Shown: piece after piece, positions 18,021-27,302 of the stretch | Layout of the letters: each line of letters begins with the position of its first letter | How positions within the stretch are numbered: the first letter of the stretch is position 1 | NCBI GenBank assembly: GCA_039930465.1 | Contig: JBDTTU010000001.1 | Coordinates: 62,001 to 126,000 of the forward strand | Direction: 5' to 3' | DNA from: LMDS01 sp039930465 | Lineage (GTDB): Bacteria; Pseudomonadota; Gammaproteobacteria; Burkholderiales; Burkholderiaceae_C | DNA: 64,000 nucleotides | The notes under the pieces: generated by a model | What the model was told of the DNA's origin: nothing | The model's database searches: none | The model's input: the letters and a program-made list of their open reading frames with translations, nothing else | Translations under genes and position numbers: made by a program

Positions 18021-20321
18021 ATGCCGACCCCCGCCAACCCGACGGCATTGGCCCAACAGGCAAGGCGGTCCTACGCTGAAGGCCTGCTCAACGGCATGCC
18101 GGCAGTGGTGCAGGCGGTCGACCAGGGCACGCGCATTCTGGTGAGCCAGGTGGTCGACCCCAAGCTCGCGATGAAACGCCGTGAGCTGGTGCCCGATCTG
18201 CAGAAGGCCGCGCCCTTCTGGTTGCAGAGCATGACGGCGATGCTGCGCAGCTCGCTGCAATCGGGGCTGCTGTCGGCGTCGCGCCCGGGTGACCTGCCCA
18301 GCCCGGGTGGCCGCGCCGCTGCCAAGCTCAGTCTCGTTGACGACGACACCATCGAAGACGAGATCCTCACGTCGCGCCTGGCGCTGGCAATGATGGACCG
18401 GGCTTCGTGGGAATTCACCGACCTGTGCTCGCGCATGAACGTGCTCGAGTCGCGTGACGAACTCGACCCGCACGACATCCTGCGGCCGCAGTCGCTCGCG
18501 CGCATCGTCACCACCTCGTGGCGTGCTGCCGGCCTGAGCCTCGACATGTGGCGCATGCTGCAGACGGTGTTGCACGAGGAATTCGCGCACTTCTCCGAAG
18601 AGGGCTTCCACGAGACCAACCGCTTCCTGATCGAACGCCAGGTGCTGCCCGAGGTCGACCTGCGGCCGTTCATCCGGCGCACCCGCGCAACGCACCGCAA
18701 CTTCCAACCCACGACGCACGCGCCGGCCGGCTTCACCCAGTCAAGCGTCAACGCCACCAGCGACGGGCGCGGCGAAGTCGGTGAAGAGACGCGCATGATG
18801 ACGCGCGCTGGCGGCCTGCAGCATCGAGGCTCGGGGCACGCCGAAGCCGTGCTCGACCGCCTGAACCGCCTGGTCGGCCGGCACCTGCCCGAGTTCGTGG
18901 TCACGGCGCATGCGCCGGCACCGGCGTCGCCCGGCCTGAGGGCAGCGATCTCCGACGCGCAGCAAGGCATTGCCAACCGCTTGTCGGGTGGCGGTGGCGC
19001 GGTGCGCACCGTGACCGACGCGGTCAGCACGCCGGCCTTGCTCGAAGAGCTGAACAACCGCAAACAGGCCCTGAAGCAGGCTGCCGCCACGCCGGTGGAG
19101 CGCGCCACGATCGAGATCGTGGCGCTGCTGTTCCAGAGCATCCTGACCGAAGAGCGCATTCCTTCGGCGGTGCGCGTCTGGTTCGCCCGACTGCAGATGC
19201 CGGTGCTGCGCGTGGCGGTCGGCGAGCCCGACTTCTTCGCCACGGTCGACCACCCGGCGCGCCGCCTGATCGACCGAATGGGCTCGTGCGTGATGGGTTT
19301 CGACGCCACCACGCGCGCGGTCGGTGACGCGCTCGAAAAAGAGATCAAGCGTGTCGTGCAAGTTGTCGAGGCCTACCCCGACACCGGCCGGCGTGTGTTC
19401 CAGACCGTGCTGGTCGAGTTCGAAAAATTCCTCGAGCACTACTTCAAGAACGAGAACGAAGCCACGCGCAAGGGGGTGTCGCTCGCGCACCAGGTCGAGC
19501 AGCGCGAGACGCTGGCGATCCAGTACACGATCGAGCTGCGCAAGATGCTCAACGAAGTGCCGGTGCAAGAGGGCGTGCGCGAATTCCTGTTCCACGTGTG
19601 GGCCGACGTGCTGGCGATGGCCGCCGTGAAGAGCGGCAACCAGAGTGACGCCACCAAAGAGATGAAGCGCGCTGCCGCCGACCTGATCTGGTCTGCCAGC
19701 GCCAAGGTGTCGCGCGAAGAGCGTGCCGAAGTGATCCGGCGCTTGCCGCCGCTGCTCAAGACACTGCGCGAAGGCATGCTGCACGCCGGCGTGCCGGCCG
19801 ACAAACAAGACGAACACATCCAGCGCCTGAACAACTCGCTGGCGGCGGCGTTCACGGCCAAGACCGCCGCGATCCCGCACGAGCGGCTCGAGGAACTGAT
19901 GGGCCGGCTGGAAACGCTGGAAGAGCTGCTGCCCGATTCTGCCGATCTGGAAATCGACGAGTCGATGGTTCACGATCTTTCAGGCTACGAAAGCTCCGAA
20001 CTCGAAGTGGTCGCCGAAGGCGGGTCGATGCCCACGCCGGCCATGCTCGCCTGGGCGCGCGAACTGCAGGTCGGCAGCTGGTACATGCTCGACTACCGCA
20101 ACCGCAACGATGCGGTGCAACTCGCCTGGCAAGGCATGCGCCGGCAGCTCACGCTGTTCGTTTCGCCACAAGGGCGTGGCGTGCTGTTCCAGCAGAACCG
20201 GCTCGCGGCGTTCCTGCAGGCGGGTTTGCTGGTGCCGGCCCAAGACGAATCGCTGACCGTGCGCGCAACCCGCAGCGCGATGGAAAAGCTCGACGTCGAT
20301 CCGAGCCGAATCCTGAACTGA
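18021..20321 (+). CDS. DUF1631 family protein
   Basis: The 766-residue cytosolic protein has no signal sequence or membrane segment and matches the DUF1631 family, large proteins confined mainly to beta- and gammaproteobacteria whose function is not established. Recognisable stretches include the helical LSLVDDDTIEDEILTSRLA region near residue 105, a long alpha-helical middle, and a C-terminal WYMLDYRNRNDAVQLAWQ segment like a small PilZ-type or beta domain. It starts 41 bases after secF and may be read through from it. It ends 33 bases before the convergent smg gene. Confidence 0.85.
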   Translation: MPTPANPTALAQQARRSYAEGLLNGMPAVVQAVDQGTRILVSQVVDPKLAMKRRELVPDLQKAAPFWLQSMTAMLRSSLQSGLLSASRPGDLPSPGGRAAAKLSLVDDDTIEDEILTSRLALAMMDRASWEFTDLCSRMNVLESRDELDPHDILRPQSLARIVTTSWRAAGLSLDMWRMLQTVLHEEFAHFSEEGFHETNRFLIERQVLPEVDLRPFIRRTRATHRNFQPTTHAPAGFTQSSVNATSDGRGEVGEETRMMTRAGGLQHRGSGHAEAVLDRLNRLVGRHLPEFVVTAHAPAPASPGLRAAISDAQQGIANRLSGGGGAVRTVTDAVSTPALLEELNNRKQALKQAAATPVERATIEIVALLFQSILTEERIPSAVRVWFARLQMPVLRVAVGEPDFFATVDHPARRLIDRMGSCVMGFDATTRAVGDALEKEIKRVVQVVEAYPDTGRRVFQTVLVEFEKFLEHYFKNENEATRKGVSLAHQVEQRETLAIQYTIELRKMLNEVPVQEGVREFLFHVWADVLAMAAVKSGNQSDATKEMKRAAADLIWSASAKVSREERAEVIRRLPPLLKTLREGMLHAGVPADKQDEHIQRLNNSLAAAFTAKTAAIPHERLEELMGRLETLEELLPDSADLEIDESMVHDLSGYESSELEVVAEGGSMPTPAMLAWARELQVGSWYMLDYRNRNDAVQLAWQGMRRQLTLFVSPQGRGVLFQQNRLAAFLQAGLLVPAQDESLTVRATRSAMEKLDVDPSRILN

Positions 20322-20354
20322 CCCTGCCGGCGCGCTGCAGCGGGCGCGCGGATA

Positions 20355-20807
20355 TCAGTGGATCAGCCGGTCTTCTTCGTCGACGAACAGCTCGTCGAGA
20401 ATCAGCGCGTCGGGTTCTTCGCCCAGGCTCCAGAACACCATCAGCACGATGATCTTCAAGTCTTCAAGATCGAGCGGGCCACCCGGGATGGCGTTCGCGC
20501 GGTCGATGACCATTTCGCGCATCGGCGGGGGCAGCACCCCGGCCGATTCAAGGAAGCTGATGAAGCCGATCGAGTCTTCGCCGAGGTGTTCTTGTTCCGC
20601 AGGTGAATAGACGCGCATGCTGCGTTCGCCTTGCTCGCCCACGTAAGATTGCGCAGCAGTGGCCACGCCGTCGAGCCACGACAACGCTTCCTGGATTTCG
20701 TCCGATTCGAAGCCGACCGATGACAGCTTGCGGGTCAGCTGATCGTGGTCGGGGCAGGCATCGGGCCGCCAGTAGTTTTCGTACAGGTACACGAGCACGT
20801 CGAACAT
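20355..20807 (-). CDS. smg: Smg family protein (DUF494)
   Basis: The 150-residue acidic protein starts MFDVLVYLYENYWRPDACPD and ends LILDELFVDEEDRLIH, both characteristic of Smg/DUF494, a conserved protein found beside dprA and topA in many proteobacteria. Its molecular function is not firmly known. It is the last gene of the minus-strand LysM-dprA-smg unit, 33 bases after dprA; topA does not follow here. Confidence 0.9.
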   Translation of the reverse strand: MFDVLVYLYENYWRPDACPDHDQLTRKLSSVGFESDEIQEALSWLDGVATAAQSYVGEQGERSMRVYSPAEQEHLGEDSIGFISFLESAGVLPPPMREMVIDRANAIPGGPLDLEDLKIIVLMVFWSLGEEPDALILDELFVDEEDRLIH

Positions 20808-20840
20808 GGATTCACTATACCGCAGGCCCCTGGCTCGGGG

Positions 20841-21953
20841 TCAGGCCGTGCCAATGCGTTGAAACAGTTGCCCCGGCAAGCGCGCAATGTGACCGCTCAA
20901 CTCCAGTTCGAGCAAACGAACGCTGAGCGCTGCCGCCGACCAGTCGGTGCGCGCAACCAGCGCGTCGAGTGTGGCGGGGTCGAAGCCGAGTGCCGACAGC
21001 ACCGGATCCTGGCCGAAGTCGGGCTCGCCCTCGGGTGACGCGGCAGGCGCGGTTGTTGGCATGGCCGTCGGCTGGAGCTCTTCGAGAATGTCTTGCGCCG
21101 TCTCGACCAGCTTCGCGCCTTGTTTGATCAGCGCATGGCAGCCGCGCGATTGCGGTGAATGAATCGAGCCCGGAATCGCGAACACGTCGCGGCCGGACTC
21201 CGAGGCCAGGCGGGCCGTGATCAACGAGCCCGATTTCAGCGCGGCTTCCACCACGAGCGTGCCACGCGCCAGCCCTGCAATGATGCGGTTGCGGTTCGGA
21301 AAGTGCTGTGGCAAGGCCGGCGTGCCAAGCGAGTATTCGCTCACTATCAGGCCATTCTTGGCGATGCGGTGAGCAAGGGCGAGATGGCGTTTTGGGTAGA
21401 CGCGGTCGAGCCCCGTTCCCACCACCGCGATCGTGCTCGCCGGCCCTTCCAGGCCACCTTCGTGGGCGGCTGCGTCGATGCCCAATGCCAGCCCGGACAC
21501 GATCGTCAGGTTCGCCTGGCTCAGGGTGGCGCTGAAGGCGCGGGCGTTGTCGATGCCCTGGCGGGTGGGGTTGCGGCTGCCGACGACGGCGATCGACGCA
21601 TGGCTGAGCAGCGCGGCGTTGCCTTGCGTGTACAGCAGCAGCGGCGGGTCGGCCGCGTGAAGCAGCGTTGCGGGAAAGCGCGGGTCACCGAGCGTGACGA
21701 CGCTTCGGGGCGCGTCGCTCGCCGCGGCGAGCCATGCCAAGGTGGTTTCGACCAGGCCGAGCAATGCGGGCGATTCTGCGGCGAGCGCCGCGGTCGCCGA
21801 CGGTCCGACGACTTCGCGCAGCGCTGCCGGCGATGCAGCGAGCACGGCTTGCGGCGAGCCAAATGCTGCGAGCAGCTTGCGGGCCGATTCCCTGCCGAGG
21901 CCAGGCGCTTCGAGCAGGCGCAGCCAGGCGCCGAGCTCTTCGGGGTCGATCAC
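20841..21953 (-). CDS. dprA: DNA-processing protein DprA
   Basis: The 370-residue protein loads RecA onto incoming single-stranded DNA during natural transformation. An N-terminal SAM-like helix bundle (LLEAPGLGRESARKLL) is followed by the Rossmann-like core with VGSRNPTRQGIDNARAF, TIVSGLALGIDAAAHEG and ALIKQGAKLV. A C-terminal winged helix (ALSVRLLELELSGHIARLPG) completes the usual three-part DprA. The gene follows LysM by 22 bases. Confidence 0.94.
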   Translation of the reverse strand: MIDPEELGAWLRLLEAPGLGRESARKLLAAFGSPQAVLAASPAALREVVGPSATAALAAESPALLGLVETTLAWLAAASDAPRSVVTLGDPRFPATLLHAADPPLLLYTQGNAALLSHASIAVVGSRNPTRQGIDNARAFSATLSQANLTIVSGLALGIDAAAHEGGLEGPASTIAVVGTGLDRVYPKRHLALAHRIAKNGLIVSEYSLGTPALPQHFPNRNRIIAGLARGTLVVEAALKSGSLITARLASESGRDVFAIPGSIHSPQSRGCHALIKQGAKLVETAQDILEELQPTAMPTTAPAASPEGEPDFGQDPVLSALGFDPATLDALVARTDWSAAALSVRLLELELSGHIARLPGQLFQRIGTA

Positions 21954-21975
21954 GCCGCGCCCGCCGCGCAGCCGC

Positions 21976-23154
21976 TCAGGGCTGGGTGAAGCGGTCGCCG
22001 GGTTTGACCGGGTCTTGCACTGTCAGTATCAAGGCATAGGACATGCGCTTGAACACGCGGAACACGAACAGCACGCCGTGGCGCTCATCGGGCAGCTTGA
22101 TGGTCGGGCGGCTCGCGTCGGTGTGGTCGATCACGCTCGCGCCAGCACGCCACAGCGCCAGCACGTGGCCTCGTTCCATGCCTTCGTTCGAGCCGCGGTT
22201 CAATGCGACGATCTGGTTCTGGCCCGCTGTCAAAGCGTCACCATAGAGCGACACGATCTGCCCGCTCATCGGGCCTTGGGGCGCGTGCGGCGCGTAGTTG
22301 GTGAGCTCACGCGGCGGTACCACGGCCAGGCGGTCACCCACGCCGGCTTCCTGGCGGATCGACGTCACCGTGAACGTGGCAGGCACGATCTCGGCCTTGC
22401 CGGCAGCGTCGGTGCGGTTCTCGCCGAGCCGGGTGTATTCGGCAGTACCGACGTAGTTCGCTTCGTAGCCGAGCAACTCGCGGGTGGTCGGGTCGAGCAG
22501 GGGGCGGGGCTCGCGGAAGATCCGGAATTCGCGCTCGTTCGCGAGTTCGCCGCGCACATAGGCGAGTTCGCCACGAGACAACATCACGCGCCCTTCCTGG
22601 GATGCGACGATGCGCGGTGCCGTTTCGAGTTCGTTGCTCTCGAAGATCACGGCTTCGTTGAGGAAGGGCTCGATCAGGTGGAAGGGAATCGACGGAATGC
22701 CGCCGTTGCCGAGCTCGGTGGCGCGGATTCGCGGCGACAGCCTGCCGTTCTGGTCGGCACCCAGCGGCGTGGCCAGCCTCAGCCGGGCGCGGCCGTCGGA
22801 TTTGTCGAGCACGAGCACCTGGCCCGGGAAAATGAGGTGCGGGTTGCGGATCTGCTCGAGGTTCATGCCCCAAAGTTCGGGCCAGCGCCACGGGCTCTTC
22901 AGGAACAGCTTGGAGATGTCCCACAGCGTGTCGCGGGGTTTGACCGTGTAGGAATCGGGCGCGTTCGCCGCCAGTTCGGAAAGAGGTACGCCGGACTGGG
23001 CCACCCGCTGCGCGGTGCCGCGCTGCTGCGACGTGATCGGATAGTCGGCGGCTTGAGCGGCGCCGAAGCCCAGCGACGCGCCGAGCAGGGCGCTCAGGCA
23101 AGCGGCGCCAGCGCCCCGGCGAGCGTGGAAAGCGGAGCGTTTGCTTCGGGTCAT
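21976..23154 (-). CDS. LysM peptidoglycan-binding protein
   Basis: The 392-residue protein has a signal peptide ending near AAQA-A and a LysM motif (YTVKPRDTLWDISKLFLKSP) with the W-RWPELWGMN extension typical of the dprA-linked family. After that come about 270 residues of beta-rich sequence. The product should be periplasmic and bind peptidoglycan. I chose the ATG at 23154 because it gives the basic MTRSKRS signal start; the longer frame upstream encodes no plausible leader. It is the first gene of the unit with dprA and smg and is divergent from def. Confidence 0.88.
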   Translation of the reverse strand: MTRSKRSAFHARRGAGAACLSALLGASLGFGAAQAADYPITSQQRGTAQRVAQSGVPLSELAANAPDSYTVKPRDTLWDISKLFLKSPWRWPELWGMNLEQIRNPHLIFPGQVLVLDKSDGRARLRLATPLGADQNGRLSPRIRATELGNGGIPSIPFHLIEPFLNEAVIFESNELETAPRIVASQEGRVMLSRGELAYVRGELANEREFRIFREPRPLLDPTTRELLGYEANYVGTAEYTRLGENRTDAAGKAEIVPATFTVTSIRQEAGVGDRLAVVPPRELTNYAPHAPQGPMSGQIVSLYGDALTAGQNQIVALNRGSNEGMERGHVLALWRAGASVIDHTDASRPTIKLPDERHGVLFVFRVFKRMSYALILTVQDPVKPGDRFTQP

Positions 23155-23262
23155 GTATAAATCTCTCAGGTACGCCCGGTGGAGGGCCTGCGCCGTGGGG
23201 TTACTGAGCCGTTGGCGCCCGAGCGGCCGCTGTTCGGCGAAAATCCTCAATCAGTTTCACAG

Positions 23263-23291
23263 ATTCTGCCTCTAAACCCTTGATATCGCAA
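23263..23291 (-). promoter_or_regulatory. Candidate sigma-70 promoter for LysM-dprA-smg
   Basis: On the minus strand TTGCGA (23291-23286) and CAGAAT (23268-23263) are separated by 17 bases, each matching four of six consensus positions. It sits in the 249-base divergent gap between LysM and def, in which I see no gene or other clear structure. Confidence 0.35.
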
Positions 23292-23403
23292 CGAAAGTGA
23301 CCGCCGCCAGCGCCGTGTGTGAGACCTGTCACGGCCGGCGACGTTGCGCTGGTCCCACAGGCTCGTGCCCGCAGGTACAGCCAAAGTCACAAATCTGATC
23401 GCC

Positions 23404-23916
23404 ATGGCCAAACTCCAGATCCTGCGTTACCCCGACCCGCGCCTGCACACCGTCGCCAAGCCGGTGGCGGCCGTCGATGCCCGCATCCGCCAGCTGGTCG
23501 ACGACATGCTCGAAAGCATGTACGAGGCCGACGGCGTGGGCCTGGCCGCGACCCAGGTCGACGTGCACGAGCGGGTGATCGTGATGGACACCTCCGACGA
23601 ACGCGACGACCCGCGGGTGCTGATCAACCCGGAACTGGTGGAGTGGAGCGCCGAAATGACGCTGGCCGACGAAGGCTGCCTGTCGGTTCCGGCTGTCTAC
23701 GACAAGGTGCCGCGCCACGCCAGAGTCACCGTGCGTTCGCTCGACCGTGCCGGCCAGCCACAGCAGTTCGAGGCCGAAGGTCTGCTGGCGATCTGCGTGC
23801 AGCATGAGATGGATCACCTGATGGGCAAGGTGTTCGTCGAGTACCTGAGCCAGCTCAAGCGTGACCGCATCAAGACCAAGATGCTCAAGCGGGCCCGCGA
23901 TGACGAGCGCGAGTAA
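23404..23916 (+). CDS. def: Peptide deformylase
   Basis: The 170-residue metalloenzyme removes the formyl group from nascent N-terminal methionine. All three motifs are present: G44VGLAATQ, E90GCLS with metal-binding Cys92, and H134EMDH. The ATG at 23404 gives the standard MAKLQILRYPDPRL start. Fmt follows after 27 bases, so the enzymes that add and remove the formyl group form one operon. Confidence 0.96.
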   Translation: MAKLQILRYPDPRLHTVAKPVAAVDARIRQLVDDMLESMYEADGVGLAATQVDVHERVIVMDTSDERDDPRVLINPELVEWSAEMTLADEGCLSVPAVYDKVPRHARVTVRSLDRAGQPQQFEAEGLLAICVQHEMDHLMGKVFVEYLSQLKRDRIKTKMLKRARDDERE

Positions 23917-23943
23917 GCGTCGCGACGAGCCGGGTCGCGCCCG

Positions 23944-24903
23944 ATGAGGGTCGCGTTCGCCGGCACGCCGGAATTCGCGCAGGTGGCGCTGGCGCAGTTG
24001 CTTGCGGCAGGCTTCAGGGTTCCGCTGGTGCTCACGCAACCCGACCGCCCGGCCGGGCGTGGGCTGAAACTGAACCCGTCGCCAGTGAAGGCGTTGGCGC
24101 TCGAACATGGCATCGCGGTGGCCCAGCCGCGCAGCCTGCGCCTTGACGGGAAGTACCCGGAAGACGCAGCGCAGGCTTGCGCTGCGCTGCAGGCGGCGCC
24201 GGCCGACGTGATGGTCGTGGCGGCCTACGGCCTGATCCTGCCGCAATGGGTGCTCGAGCTGCCGCGCCTGGGCTGCATCAACATTCACGGCTCGCTGCTG
24301 CCGCGCTGGCGTGGGGCCGCGCCGATTCACCGCGCCATCGAGGCCGGTGACCGCGAGACCGGCATCACGATCATGCAGATGGACGCCGGCCTCGACACCG
24401 GCGACATGCTGCTGGCCGAATCGCTCGGCATCGCGGCCGACGAGACCACCGCCACGCTGCACGACCGGCTCGCAGCGCTCGGGGGCAGGTTGATCGTCGA
24501 AGGGCTTGAGCTCGCCGGCTGTGGCGGGCTGCACCGCACGCCGCAGCCGGCGCAAGGCGTCACCTACGCGCAAAAGATCGACAAGGCCGAAGCGCCGATC
24601 GACTGGCGCCAGCCGGCCGAGGTGATCGAGCGCCGACTGCGCGCTTTCGACCCCTTCCCGGGTGCCAGCGCCGTTCTAGGCGATGTGGCGCTGAAGTGCT
24701 GGCGCGGCCGTGTCGTGGCGGGCCAGGGTGTTCCAGGTACCGTGCTGGCCGTGAGCGCCGAAGGCATCACCGTCGCGTGCGGGCAGGGCGCACTGCAACT
24801 GACGGAACTGCAGCGGGCGGGTGGCAAGCGCCTGGCGGCACAGCCCTTCCTGCAGGGCATGCCGATCTTGGCAGGTGCACTCTTCGGCATGCCGCCGAGT
24901 TGA
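23944..24903 (+). CDS. fmt: Methionyl-tRNA formyltransferase
   Basis: The 319-residue enzyme formylates initiator Met-tRNA using 10-formyl-tetrahydrofolate. The N-terminal catalytic domain has N113-I-H115-GSLLPRWRGAAPI and D151TGDM, and a C-terminal OB-like tRNA-binding domain follows from about residue 210. Length is normal. The def-fmt order and spacing are standard, with htpX 55 bases downstream. Confidence 0.96.
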   Translation: MRVAFAGTPEFAQVALAQLLAAGFRVPLVLTQPDRPAGRGLKLNPSPVKALALEHGIAVAQPRSLRLDGKYPEDAAQACAALQAAPADVMVVAAYGLILPQWVLELPRLGCINIHGSLLPRWRGAAPIHRAIEAGDRETGITIMQMDAGLDTGDMLLAESLGIAADETTATLHDRLAALGGRLIVEGLELAGCGGLHRTPQPAQGVTYAQKIDKAEAPIDWRQPAEVIERRLRAFDPFPGASAVLGDVALKCWRGRVVAGQGVPGTVLAVSAEGITVACGQGALQLTELQRAGGKRLAAQPFLQGMPILAGALFGMPPS

Positions 24904-24958
24904 AGATCCCGCGCCCGGCCGCATCTATTACGCGCTGCGTTTCGCGAAAGGCCTTTCG

Positions 24959-25813
24959 ATGTTCAACCTGATGAAAACCGCTGTGCTGATGGCAGCGATC
25001 ACCGCCTTGTTCATGGCCATCGGCTCGGTGCTCGGCGGCCGCCAGGGCATGATGATCGCGCTCGTCGTGGCGCTCGGCATGAACTTCTTCAGCTACTGGT
25101 TTTCCGACAAGCTGGTGCTGAAGATGTACAACGCGCAGGAGGTCGACGACAGCTCGGCGCCGCAGTTTTATGCCATGGTGCGCGAACTGGCGCAGCGCGC
25201 GCAGTTGCCCATGCCCAAGGTCTACGTGATCAACGAAGACGCACCCAATGCCTTCGCCACCGGCCGCAACCCGGAACATGCCGCAGTGGCCGCAACGACC
25301 GGCATCATGCGGGTATTGACACAAGCCGAACTGCGCGGCGTGATGGCCCACGAACTGGCCCACGTGCGGCACCGCGACATTCTCATCAGCACCGTCAGCG
25401 CCACGATGGCCGGGGCCATCTCGATGCTGGCCAACTTCGCGATGTTCTTTGGCGGGCGCGACAGCGAAGGCCGCTCGCGCAACCCGCTGGTGGGCCTGCT
25501 GGTGATGATCCTGGCGCCGATCGCCGCCAGCCTGATCCAGATGGCCATCAGCCGCGCACGCGAGTTCGAGGCCGACCGCGGCGGCGCCGAAATCTCTGGC
25601 GACCCGCGGGCGCTGGCCAGCGCACTGCAGAAGATTCAGCGGTACGCCCAGGGCACTCCCCTGGCGCCGGCCGAACGCCACCCTGAAACCGCTCAGATGA
25701 TGATCATCAACCCGCTTTCCGGCGGGGGCCTGCGCGGTCTGTTCTCGACCCACCCGTCGACTGAAGAGCGGGTTGAGAAGCTGCTGGCGATGCAGCCGAG
25801 TGGCGCACGCTGA
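24959..25813 (+). CDS. htpX: Membrane zinc metalloprotease HtpX
   Basis: The 284-residue M48 protease has two N-terminal membrane helices, the zinc motif H131ELAH in MAHELAHVRHRD, two further hydrophobic stretches around residues 145-200, and the third ligand region REFEADRGGAE. It ends with the usual FSTHPSTEERV. HtpX takes part in quality control of misfolded inner-membrane proteins. The ATG at 24959 follows an AAAGG ribosome binding site. Confidence 0.95.
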   Translation: MFNLMKTAVLMAAITALFMAIGSVLGGRQGMMIALVVALGMNFFSYWFSDKLVLKMYNAQEVDDSSAPQFYAMVRELAQRAQLPMPKVYVINEDAPNAFATGRNPEHAAVAATTGIMRVLTQAELRGVMAHELAHVRHRDILISTVSATMAGAISMLANFAMFFGGRDSEGRSRNPLVGLLVMILAPIAASLIQMAISRAREFEADRGGAEISGDPRALASALQKIQRYAQGTPLAPAERHPETAQMMIINPLSGGGLRGLFSTHPSTEERVEKLLAMQPSGAR

Positions 25814-25898
25814 CAGTTCGTGCAGGGTGCTTGCGGGAAGGGTGCTCAAGTCGGGCCGGCGCCTGCCGATAAACGCTTCACCACTCCGCCATCACGCC

Positions 25899-26318
25899 AT
25901 GCCACGCCTTGCCCTCAACGCTCTTTTGCTCGCCAGCGCGCTGCTCGCGGGTTGCGACGTGGTCGTCGGCGCGCTCGGCATCGAGTCGCCCGAGAAGGTG
26001 GCGGCCCTGCGCGAAGCCGACGGCAAAGCCATCGGCGGTGCCTGCCGCCACGCCGGGCGTGCCATCGAAGATTGTTATGTGCTGAACAAGAAGGCCGACA
26101 AGGCTTCGGTGTTCGCGGGCTGGCGCGACATGAACGACTACATGCGCGAAAACAAGATCGAGCCGGTGGCACCTCAGCTGGGCCCGACGCAGGTCGCCAA
26201 TGCCAAGGCCGCCGCGGCCGACGACGAGCCCGTGAAAGACACCGAAAAGCCCGCTCCCAAGGCGGCCGAAGGTGGCAAACCCGGCAAGCACGGCAGCGCC
26301 AAGCCCCACGATTCCTGA
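25899..26318 (+). CDS. Small lipoprotein with charged C-terminal tail
   Basis: This 139-residue protein starts with a short signal sequence and lipobox (LASALLAGC), so it should be a membrane-attached lipoprotein. A short conserved-looking middle contains two cysteines (ACRHAGRAIEDC) that could form a disulfide, then GWRDMNDYMREN. The last ~45 residues are rich in Ala, Lys, Pro and Glu and look disordered. I do not recognise a family. It sits between htpX and the head-GIN protein in the same direction. Confidence 0.75.
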   Translation: MPRLALNALLLASALLAGCDVVVGALGIESPEKVAALREADGKAIGGACRHAGRAIEDCYVLNKKADKASVFAGWRDMNDYMRENKIEPVAPQLGPTQVANAKAAAADDEPVKDTEKPAPKAAEGGKPGKHGSAKPHDS

Positions 26319-26418
26319 AGCCGGCAATCCGTGTGGCGGTCAGTTCGTCGCCTGCCGCGTGACAGCACGCTGCGCCACGCGCACATTGGCGGCTCCTCAA
26401 CTTTTGCAGGGGCCACGA

Positions 26419-27219
26419 ATGAAGCCGATTGCGCCGACTTTCCGTGATTCGGCACGGCGCCGCACCCACCTGGCGCTGGCCTTGGCCGCGGTGCTGGGCG
26501 CATTGAGCCCGCCGAGCCACGCCACCGACTCGAATTCGCCGCTTCGGAGCGTCGGGCTGATGGGCGTGCAGGGCTCCGGCAAGCTGCAGACCGAAGCACG
26601 CAACGTTGGCAGCTTCTCTGCCGTCGAGGTGCACGAGTCGATGGATGTGGTGCTGCGCCAGGGCACGCACGAAGCGGTGGAACTTCGGGCCGACGACAAC
26701 CTGCTGGCGCTGGTCGAAACCCGTGTGATCAGCCGTTCCGGCGTGGCGACACTGGAAATCCGCATGCGTGACCAAACCAGCTTTTCCTCGCGCAACCCGA
26801 TCACGCTGACGATCGATGTGGTCGCGCTCTCGAGCCTCTCGGTGCGCGGCTCCGGCAACGTGACCGGCGAAGGGCTCAAGTCGCCGGCGCTGAAGATCGC
26901 GGTCGCCGGCTCGGGCAACGTCAAGCTGAAGAAGCTGAGCCTGGACGACACCAGCCTGAAGATCTCGGGCAGTGGCAACGCCGAGCTGGCGGGCAAGACC
27001 GGGCGGCTGGGCCTGTCGATCTCGGGCAGCGGCGACATCAACACGCGCGAGCTCGAAGCCGACGAGGTGACTGTGCGTATCGCCGGCAGCGGCGACGCCA
27101 GTGTCAATGCCGGCAAGACGCTGAACGTGTCGATCGCCGGCAGCGGCGATGTCGAGTACTCCGGCGCCGCGACGGTGAAAAGTTCGGTGACCGGCAGCGG
27201 CAGCGTGAAAAAGCGCTGA
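26419..27219 (+). CDS. Head GIN domain-containing protein (DUF2807)
   Basis: The 266-residue protein has a signal peptide cleaved near SHA-T and then a DUF2807 / head-GIN domain: FSAVEVHESMDVVLRQG followed by a right-handed beta-helix-like stretch. In that stretch a GSG-[ND/S] step recurs seven times (GSGNVT, GSGNVK, GSGNAE, GSGDIN, GSGDAS, GSGDVE, GSGSVK). These are secreted or envelope proteins of unknown role. The ATG at 26419 is the only one giving a credible signal sequence. Confidence 0.87.
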   Translation: MKPIAPTFRDSARRRTHLALALAAVLGALSPPSHATDSNSPLRSVGLMGVQGSGKLQTEARNVGSFSAVEVHESMDVVLRQGTHEAVELRADDNLLALVETRVISRSGVATLEIRMRDQTSFSSRNPITLTIDVVALSSLSVRGSGNVTGEGLKSPALKIAVAGSGNVKLKKLSLDDTSLKISGSGNAELAGKTGRLGLSISGSGDINTRELEADEVTVRIAGSGDASVNAGKTLNVSIAGSGDVEYSGAATVKSSVTGSGSVKKR

Positions 27220-27302
27220 AGTCCCAAGGCCGCTGGGCGCGGCGCGGGGTCAAAGCCCGCCATGCCGGCGCGAGCACGCCGGCCCGGCGACAATCGCGCA
27301 CC

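Noticed and set aside
14557..18063. Open frame of more than 1100 codons on the minus strand opposite yajC-secD-secF
   Set aside because: It is rich in His, Arg, Asp and Gln, lacks domains, and lies exactly antisense to well-conserved sec genes. Very GC-rich coding DNA commonly leaves such an empty antisense frame.
18021..20321. The DUF1631 protein as a novel system component because of its size and unknown role
   Set aside because: It is a widespread family in this bacterial group and its neighbours are unrelated core genes, so nothing here adds evidence of a new system.
20322..20354. GC-rich inverted repeat between the DUF1631 and smg genes as a terminator
   Set aside because: The arms pair imperfectly and there is no T tract; GC-rich DNA produces such repeats by chance.
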